The translations under genes and the position numbers were made by a program. Below the pieces are notes generated by a model. The model did not search any database, was not told the origin of the DNA, and was given only the letters and a program-made list of their open reading frames with translations. From Thermoleophilaceae bacterium (GTDB taxonomy: Bacteria; Actinomycetota; Thermoleophilia; Solirubrobacterales; Thermoleophilaceae), in contig JACCUE010000203.1 in NCBI GenBank assembly GCA_013812005.1, forward strand, positions 1 through 9,756: a stretch of DNA of 9,756 nt, given 5' to 3'. Below, piece after piece: positions 5,045-9,756 of the stretch (positions within the stretch are counted from its first letter, which is position 1; each line of letters begins with the position of its first letter).

Positions 5045-6492
5045 TGGAGGATCGACTCGGCCGCCGCGGCCGTGAAGGATCCGGCAGGGACGCCGGATCC
5101 TCCGAGTCGATCTCGAGGGGCGGGTTCTGGGGACTGCTCGGTGTGCTGCTGGGACTGGTGGCGATCAATCTCCCCGAGCTGGGCTCGGACCCATGGCCCT
5201 TCCGTCCGGGCTCCGTCGACCCACAGGGGCCACTTGCGCCGCTGGTGCGGGCGGCGGGAGAGGAGTGGGACGTGGGCCTCGCCCGCGCGATCTGCTTTCT
5301 CGCGGGACTGGCCGTGGCGCTGGTGGGGGCGGTGTCTTTCAAGCGCCGCGACTTTCCTGCGTCGAGCGCAGTCGCGCTGGCCCTCGGGGTGGCGCTCGCC
5401 CTGCTGCTGCCATCCACGCTCTTGCAGATCGGGCTGCGCGACGCGACGGCGCCGTGGTTTCACACCAACGACTCGGTCTACCAGATCGAAATTGCAGGGG
5501 ATCTCGTGCTGGACGGCGAGAATCCCTACGGCCACGACTACCGCGAGTCGGGCATGGAGCGCTTCTACACCCGAGACGGAACAGTGTCGGAGCGTGTCCG
5601 CGAGCGGGAGGTGTCACTCGAGCACTACGCCTACTTCCCCGGCACGGCGATCACCTCGTCCGTGTGGCGCCTGCTGCCCTCCCCCTTCGACGACTACCGG
5701 CTGTTCGTGCTCGCGCTCACGCTGGCAGGCTTCGCGGCCGCGATGGTCTTCCGCGCCCCGCTCGGGTGGCGGCTCGCGCTCGGAGCCGTGGTGGTGGCCA
5801 ACCCGATCGCCGTGCGCTCCGCGTGGTTCGGCCAGAACGACGCTCCCAGCCTGACCCTGATGCTGCTCGCGTTCGCCCTGGTCACCCGTGAGCGCTACCG
5901 GTGGGCGGCCGCCAGCCTGGCCGCCGCCGTCCTGCTCAAGCAGTTCGCGGTGGTGGCGATCCCCTTCATCGCCCTGATGATGGTCTCGCGCGGCGTCGCG
6001 CGTGCCGAGCTCAAACGCGTGGCGGCCGTGTTCGCGGGCGTGGTGGCGGTCGGCATCCTGCCCTTCCTGATCGCTGACCCGGTGGCCTTCTACGAGGACA
6101 CCGTGAAGTTCGGGGCCGGCACCTACAAGATCGTGGGCTATGGGCTGTCGGCGATGCTGCTCCGCGCCGGCATCCTCGAGGATCGCGACGGCTCATACCC
6201 GTTTGCCCTGATAGCCGTGCTCACGTGGCTGCCGCTGACCGCCTGGCTACTGCTGGCGCAGCACCGGCTGCGTGAAGGGTGGGTGGGGCCCGCCGGGTTC
6301 GCGATCTCCATGCTGATGCTGCTCTTCATCGGGCGCACCTTCAACAACTACTACCTGGTCTGGCCGATGACGGGCGCCATCGCGGCGGCGCTCGTGTGGC
6401 TCGCTCCTGGCCGGCAGCCGGGTTCGGGAGGAGCGCAGCCGGAACGGCACGGGGAGGAGCGCACCGGAGGCCCTCAGCCGCGGCTGCGCTGA
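5044..6492 (+). CDS. GT87-like (GT-C fold) polyprenol-phosphate-sugar-dependent membrane glycosyltransferase
   Basis: A 482-residue multi-pass membrane protein. The GT-C architecture is clear: after two N-terminal hydrophobic segments (about 28-44 and 82-98) and a third (107-128), an external loop contains WFHTNDSVYQ (138-147), with the acidic residue expected for catalysis, and GENPYGHDY (158-166), a hallmark of GT87/DUF2029-type mannosyltransferases. YFPGTAI (197-203), WFGQNDAPSLTLMLLAFAL (261-279), LLKQFA (297-302) and FNNYYLVWP (433-441) also fit that family. Known GT87 enzymes use polyprenyl-phosphate-mannose at the outer membrane face to extend lipid-linked glycans; mannose use here is inference. 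ATG 5044 overlaps the polymerase stop by one base (TGATG). No in-frame start lies between it and the first membrane helix, so the 25-residue hydrophilic head is probably real although it encodes a strong inverted repeat. The 3' end overlaps the convergent propeller gene by 19 bp. Confidence 0.82.
   Translation: MEDRLGRRGREGSGRDAGSSESISRGGFWGLLGVLLGLVAINLPELGSDPWPFRPGSVDPQGPLAPLVRAAGEEWDVGLARAICFLAGLAVALVGAVSFKRRDFPASSAVALALGVALALLLPSTLLQIGLRDATAPWFHTNDSVYQIEIAGDLVLDGENPYGHDYRESGMERFYTRDGTVSERVREREVSLEHYAYFPGTAITSSVWRLLPSPFDDYRLFVLALTLAGFAAAMVFRAPLGWRLALGAVVVANPIAVRSAWFGQNDAPSLTLMLLAFALVTRERYRWAAASLAAAVLLKQFAVVAIPFIALMMVSRGVARAELKRVAAVFAGVVAVGILPFLIADPVAFYEDTVKFGAGTYKIVGYGLSAMLLRAGILEDRDGSYPFALIAVLTWLPLTAWLLLAQHRLREGWVGPAGFAISMLMLLFIGRTFNNYYLVWPMTGAIAAALVWLAPGRQPGSGGAQPERHGEERTGGPQPRLR
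5050..5112 (+). promoter_or_regulatory. Two-part inverted repeat immediately after the GT87 start codon
   Basis: Outer arms GATCGACTCGG (5050-5060) and CCGAGTCGATC (5102-5112) are perfect 11-bp complements. Inside them, GGATCCGGC (5077-5085) and GCCGGATCC (5092-5100) are perfect 9-bp complements with a six-base loop. The 16 bases between the left arms contain the palindrome GCCGCGGC; the right arms are separated by one base. An alternative 8-bp pairing, GGAGGATC (5046-5053) with GATCCTCC (5096-5103), would exclude the main fold. The mRNA structure begins four bases after the ATG and could limit ribosome entry or transcript elongation. No T-run follows. The pairing is read directly; the role is inferred. 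Confidence 0.6.
6474..6492. other. 19-bp convergent overlap of the GT87 and beta-propeller genes
   Basis: The GT87 gene (+) stops at 6490-6492 and the propeller gene (-) stops at 6474-6476, so their 3' coding ends overlap tail to tail. There is no intergenic space for terminators, so each transcript must run antisense into the other gene or end inside it. Both overlapping ends encode hydrophilic, Arg-rich C-termini. Confidence 0.8.
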
Positions 6493-8015
6493 CGCGCGCG
6501 ACGGACGCGCCTGGCCTTCTTCGCGCGCTTGCTCCTGCCTGCCTTCGCGCGTCTGGCCCTGCCTGCCTTCGCGCGTCTGGCCCTGCCTGCCGTCGCACGC
6601 CTCGGCCTGCCTGCCGTCGCACGCCTCGGCCTGCCTGCCTTCGCGCGCCCGGCCCTGCCTGCCTTCGCGCCCTGGATCACGGCGGCGCTCGCCCTCCCGT
6701 CCAAAGGCTTCCGCACCTTGCGTGGCTCGAGCCCGTAGAGGATGCTGCGCCCGGTGAGGTAGACGCGATCCTGGTCGGCGATGATCGGCCCGGCGTACTT
6801 GCCGTTGGGAAAGCTCCACACCTGCTTGCCGGTGCGGGCGTTGAAGGCCACGGTGAGGTCCTTGTCACCCATCTTCACGAAGCGCGAAGCCTCGGAGCCA
6901 CAGGAAGAGCACGCGGCCACGTACACCAGGCCGGCCATCACCGTGGGGGGCGAGTGCACGGCGCTCACCAGCTCCTTCTCCCACTTCGTGTCCCCGGTCG
7001 CGGCGTCGAGGGCGAAGAACTTGCCGTCGTAGGTGCCCACGTAGACCTTCTGATCCCATACGGCGGCCGCCGAGTAGATGTAGGTGCCAAGCGGCCGCGC
7101 CCACAGCGTCTTTCCCGTCTTGGCGCCGAAGGCGAACATGGTGCCGTCGCTGTTGCCGATGAAGACCCGGCCGTAGGCCACGGTGGGACTCGCGTAGAAG
7201 AACTCACGGGCGCCGAGCGCGGACGATCCCGAGGCGGCCTGCCACGCCAGCTTGCCCGTCTTGGCGTTCAGCGCGTAGACGCTGCCGGCCTGGTTGGCGG
7301 CGAAGATCAGCCCCTTGGAGAACGCAGGCGAGGTGTTGACCCGCTCGCCGGTGTCGTAGCTCCAGATCTCCTTGCCGTTCTTGGCGCGGATGGCGTGGAT
7401 CCTGTTGTCCCACGAGCCGAAGTAGAGAATGCCGTCCTTGAGCAGCGGCGAGGACTCGATCGGCATGCCCTTGAAGCGCCACTTCTCCTTGCCGGTGCGC
7501 GCGTCCATCGCAATCAGGAAGCCGGTCGGGTTGGGGTCGTTCTCCCCGCACTCGACGAAGTCCATGTAGGCCTGGTAGATCGTGCCGTTGGCGATCGTGG
7601 GTGATGACGCCGCGCAGCGCTTGAAGTCCTTCGGCTTGAAGACCGGCTTGCCCGTCTTACCGTTCAGCGCATAGAAGAGGCCCTTCTGCTGAGCGACGTA
7701 GACGTTGCCGTAGCCGGCGGTGGGGGGGAACTCCAGCGTGTCCTGTGCGTCGACCGACCACAGCCGCCGGTAGGGCGGCCGGTGGTCGTATGGGGAGACC
7801 TTCGTGCGCTGCAGGTCGTAGCCGTAGGTGGGCCACGGCACGGCTATCCGCTTGCGTTGCGGGCGCTGGGCGCCGGGCGTGTCCGTGCGGTCGAACTCCT
7901 CGTCGGCCGACCCACGCTTCTCCACGGGCTTGCCGGCCTGCCAGTACCAGATGCCCCCGGCGACGCCGAGAACGAGCAGGGCGAGGACGCCCCCGATGAG
8001 CAGCTTTCGGACCAT
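6474..8015 (-). CDS. Membrane-anchored PQQ-type beta-propeller protein with polycationic repeat tail
   Basis: A 513-residue protein with an uncleaved-looking N-terminal membrane anchor (residues 4-25) and the rest presumably outside. Seven PQQ/BamB-type repeat motifs of form A-x-T/N-G-x-x-x-W are visible at about 118-126 (degenerate, ending in Phe), 171-179, 210-218, 250-258, 297-305, 337-345 and 392-400, giving a propeller of seven or eight blades over about 60-430. No dehydrogenase active site is evident, so a BamB-like scaffold or ligand-binding role is likelier than PQQ enzymology. Four cysteines occur: Cys134, Cys156 and a CSSC pair (369, 372). Residues 451-513 are a Lys/Arg tail (30 of 63 residues, no Asp or Glu) built on eight-residue repeats such as AKAGRARR. 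The ATG has GAGG six bases upstream. It lies 37 bp after the FlgD-Ig/dimethylformamidase-like gene, so the two are probably co-transcribed. Function unknown; cell-surface or glycan binding is inference. Confidence 0.82.
   Translation of the reverse strand: MVRKLLIGGVLALLVLGVAGGIWYWQAGKPVEKRGSADEEFDRTDTPGAQRPQRKRIAVPWPTYGYDLQRTKVSPYDHRPPYRRLWSVDAQDTLEFPPTAGYGNVYVAQQKGLFYALNGKTGKPVFKPKDFKRCAASSPTIANGTIYQAYMDFVECGENDPNPTGFLIAMDARTGKEKWRFKGMPIESSPLLKDGILYFGSWDNRIHAIRAKNGKEIWSYDTGERVNTSPAFSKGLIFAANQAGSVYALNAKTGKLAWQAASGSSALGAREFFYASPTVAYGRVFIGNSDGTMFAFGAKTGKTLWARPLGTYIYSAAAVWDQKVYVGTYDGKFFALDAATGDTKWEKELVSAVHSPPTVMAGLVYVAACSSCGSEASRFVKMGDKDLTVAFNARTGKQVWSFPNGKYAGPIIADQDRVYLTGRSILYGLEPRKVRKPLDGRASAAVIQGAKAGRAGRAKAGRPRRATAGRPRRATAGRARRAKAGRARRAKAGRSKRAKKARRVRRARQRSRG
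6511..6678 (-). repeat. 24-bp tandem repeat array encoding the Lys/Arg tail of the beta-propeller protein
   Basis: Seven in-frame 24-bp units: a degenerate one at 6511-6534, then 6535-6558, 6559-6582, 6583-6606, 6607-6630, 6631-6654 and a diverging one at 6655-6678. The plus-strand core of most units is CTGCCTGCC followed by TTCGCGCG or GTCGCACG. Units at 6535 and 6559 are identical to each other, and units at 6583 and 6607 are identical to each other, giving an A-A-B-B order that points to recent duplication by slippage or unequal exchange. Each unit encodes eight residues (AKAGRARR or ATAGRPRR type). Confidence 0.9.
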
Positions 8016-8021
8016 GAGGGG

Positions 8022-8025
8022 CCTC
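8022..8025 (-). promoter_or_regulatory. Ribosome binding site (GAGG) of the beta-propeller gene
   Basis: GAGG on the minus strand lies six bases before the ATG at 8013-8015, inside the 37-bp gap after the upstream gene's stop. It supports this start, which also places the hydrophobic anchor at residues 4-25. Confidence 0.5.
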
Positions 8026-8052
8026 AGGATGGCAGAAGGGCAAACGCGGCCG

Positions 8053-9756
8053 TCAGCGACCGCGGGCCAGCACGGACCAGATCCGCTTTGTGATCTCGGG
8101 CACTTCGACGCTCAGCCGGTCCTCCTCGAGCTCTCGGCTCCACTGGGGCGTGCCCAGCCGTATCACGATGCCCTTCCCGAAGCGGTAGGCCACGAAGGCG
8201 GGCTCTTCCTCGTCCCGGCCGGCGGCGCTCTCCAGCCTCGCGTCTGGCGGCAGGGCGACCGAGCGCTCGAACACCGAGAAGTCCCCGAACAGGCTGTCCA
8301 CACCCTCGAACAGCCCCAGGCCGTCGCGCTGTGCGCTGAGGGGGGCGGGGACCTCTGACCGGAACACCCGGGTCCGCTCCCCGAACAGGTCGTCGGCGCG
8401 TGGAGGGCTGGGGTCGCGGAGGCGGTCGTCGACGAGCGCCACCGTGCGCTTGAGTGTCTCCGACCCGAAGGAGACAACCCTGAGCCCGTTGCTCTCGACC
8501 TCGTCGCGCAACCCGTCGCGCAGCCGCCGCGGCACCCAGGTGGCGCTGCCGGCGATCGCCACGCCGGGCGCGTTGCCCAGCGCCGGCCCCTCGCGCCGGG
8601 CGAGGGAGAGGTCGGTGGTCAGGTCGTAGGCCATGCGCTCGCGATCCAGGAAGCGCAGCAGCGGCGACACCTCGCTCGCAAAGCCAGGCGGCAGGCCGCC
8701 GCCGGCGAAGGGCCGCTCGGCCGGCACCGAACGCGAGCTGGCAAACGTGTCGGCGAAGCCGTCGAGGTCGGAGTCGTAGGGGTTGAGGCCCTGCCAGGTG
8801 ACCGCGGGCAGCACCACCAGCGGACGGGCGCGGTCACGGGAGCGCTCGGTCTGGGGCAGACCCGCGACCGCGAGCGGCCAGACGGCCCGCCGGCCGCGCG
8901 AGCGCACCCGCACGAGGTACACGCCGGTGCGGGCACGCGCCGGGATGCCCACGCGCAGCACGCCGCCTCGGCGGCGGTCGCGGCGGATCGTGGCGCGCGA
9001 GCCCAGGCGCGAAAGGGCGAACCGGAAGCGGCGGCCCGTCGGGCCCACCTCCAGGCGGGCCACCGAGCCGGCATCGACCACGCCCAGCGGGCCCTGGAGG
9101 GTCAGGCGGCGGACGGTGGTGCCAGTACCCGCGGCGGCGGTGGTGGGATTGGGGTAGCCCGGCGGCGCCAGGGTCTCGTTGCCGGCTGCGTCTCGCACCC
9201 TGACCTGGAAGGCGTAGTTGCCGTCGACCGCCAGATCTCCGCTGATCACGCTGCCGTCCCATTCGCCGCTGCGGCTGCCGTCACCGCGGAAGCGGCGCAC
9301 CGGGCGCACGGGACCCCCTTCGGTGCGATACACGCGGAACTCGGGCGAGGCGTTCTGCGGACCGTCGTAGGTGATCCGCACGGAGACCGGGCCATCGCCG
9401 GGATCGACCACGCCCGGCTCAGCCGAGGTGATCTTCACCTCGGGCGGCACGGTGTCCACGATCACCTCCTTGAAGGAGTCCACGGCGCGGCCCTCCTTCC
9501 GGCGTACGACCCGCATCCGGTAGATGGCGTCGGGCACCACCGCGCCCTCGTCGTCGCGCCCATCCCACCTGAACCGGTGCTTGGTGTCACCGGCCAGCAC
9601 CCGGTCGTCCACGATCCGGCGCACCGCGCCGCCGTCGGGGTCGATCACCGAGAAGGAGACCTCGGCCGGCTCCGAGAGGTCGAAGCCCAGCCTCACCCTG
9701 TCCTGGTAGCCGTCCCCGTTGGGGGAAAAGGCCTCGCGGTCCACAGCGAAGCGCAA
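8053..9756 (-). CDS. FlgD-type Ig domain / N,N-dimethylformamidase-beta-like large protein (N-terminus outside window)
   Basis: 567 residues are visible, ending at TGA (8053-8055); the frame is open at the window edge, and the TTG at 9754-9756 is almost certainly an internal Leu. Residues 9-85 form a FlgD-like Ig module: AFSPNGDGYQD, a FRWDGRDDEG core and AIYRMRV. A second Ig-like module covers about 104-195, with FQVRVRDAAGNE near its end, and a third Arg-rich beta domain about 215-300. Residues 311-565 resemble the extracytoplasmic 'N,N-dimethylformamidase beta subunit family' domain: PLVVLPAVTWQGLNPYD, LLRFLDRERMAYDLTTD, an AIAGSATWVPRRLRDGLRDEV block, and the closing YRFGKGIVIRLGTPQW (524-539). 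That domain occurs in many proteins with no shown amidase activity, and I could not place iron ligands or the catalytic Glu, so an enzymatic role is not claimed. A calcium-type DSDLDGFAD loop lies at 328-336. It is probably secreted and co-transcribed with the beta-propeller gene. Confidence 0.75.
   Translation of the reverse strand: MRFAVDREAFSPNGDGYQDRVRLGFDLSEPAEVSFSVIDPDGGAVRRIVDDRVLAGDTKHRFRWDGRDDEGAVVPDAIYRMRVVRRKEGRAVDSFKEVIVDTVPPEVKITSAEPGVVDPGDGPVSVRITYDGPQNASPEFRVYRTEGGPVRPVRRFRGDGSRSGEWDGSVISGDLAVDGNYAFQVRVRDAAGNETLAPPGYPNPTTAAAGTGTTVRRLTLQGPLGVVDAGSVARLEVGPTGRRFRFALSRLGSRATIRRDRRRGGVLRVGIPARARTGVYLVRVRSRGRRAVWPLAVAGLPQTERSRDRARPLVVLPAVTWQGLNPYDSDLDGFADTFASSRSVPAERPFAGGGLPPGFASEVSPLLRFLDRERMAYDLTTDLSLARREGPALGNAPGVAIAGSATWVPRRLRDGLRDEVESNGLRVVSFGSETLKRTVALVDDRLRDPSPPRADDLFGERTRVFRSEVPAPLSAQRDGLGLFEGVDSLFGDFSVFERSVALPPDARLESAAGRDEEEPAFVAYRFGKGIVIRLGTPQWSRELEEDRLSVEVPEITKRIWSVLARGR

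Noticed and set aside
5050..5112. Terminal inverted repeats of an insertion sequence or a small transposable element
   Set aside because: The arms enclose only 41 bases, there is no transposase nearby, and no flanking target duplication is visible.
6511..6678. CRISPR array
   Set aside because: The 24-bp units are contiguous with no spacers and keep the reading frame of the propeller gene; this is a coding tandem repeat.
6279..7604. 441-codon plus-strand open frame antisense to the beta-propeller gene
   Set aside because: The minus frame has repeated PQQ motifs and a proper membrane anchor and ribosome site; this plus frame has no domain and an atypical composition.
9754..9756. TTG at the window edge as start of the FlgD-Ig/dimethylformamidase-like protein
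   Set aside because: The frame is open to the edge, the FlgD module begins within ten residues, and no signal peptide is present, so the real start is outside the window.
1..9756. Phage-defence, toxin-antitoxin or secondary-metabolite system
   Set aside because: No nuclease, helicase, reverse transcriptase, toxin, synthase or transposase motif was found; the genes fit surface glycan assembly plus extracytoplasmic proteins.

Overview
The window is very GC-rich, with codon third positions almost all G or C and frequent GTG starts. It comes from a bacterial chromosome, most likely Actinomycetota. The secreted protein at the right end (FlgD-type Ig domain joined to a dimethylformamidase-beta-like domain) and the Arg-rich Ig-like tail at the left end resemble proteins I associate with class Thermoleophilia (Solirubrobacterales and relatives). 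That placement is inference from style, not from a marker gene.

Layout: (1) 1-448, the 3' end of a plus-strand gene for a probably secreted beta-sandwich repeat protein. (2) 449-624, a short convergent intergenic region. (3) 625-1209 on the minus strand, a compact phosphoglycosyl transferase (initiating sugar transferase). (4) 1227-6492 on the plus strand, a tightly packed run: a GT4 WbuB-like glycosyltransferase, a GT2 WbbL-like glycosyltransferase, an O-antigen polymerase/ligase-like membrane protein, and a GT87-like (GT-C) polyprenol-dependent glycosyltransferase. (5) 6474-9756 on the minus strand, converging on and overlapping that run: a membrane-anchored PQQ-type beta-propeller with a polycationic repeat tail, and upstream of it the 3' part of a large FlgD-Ig/dimethylformamidase-beta-like protein.

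How it fits together (inference): the plus-strand genes plus the sugar transferase form the core of a lipid-linked exopolysaccharide or cell-surface glycan pathway. The transferase would load the first sugar phosphate on undecaprenyl phosphate, GT4 and GT2 would extend it in the cytoplasm, and the polymerase/ligase-like protein and GT87 enzyme would act at the outer face. No flippase (Wzx), chain-length regulator or nucleotide-sugar gene lies in the window. The minus-strand pair looks extracytoplasmic and may act at the same surface.

Most worth a second look: a strong two-part inverted repeat just after the start codon of the GT87 gene, lying in a roughly 200-bp stretch of deviant codon use that spans the polymerase/GT87 junction; 24-bp tandem repeats encoding a Lys/Arg tail on the beta-propeller; two divergent start codons only 17 bp apart; and a possible 14-codon leader with a hairpin before the polymerase gene. 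No CRISPR array, tRNA, rRNA, transposase or recognisable defence system was seen.
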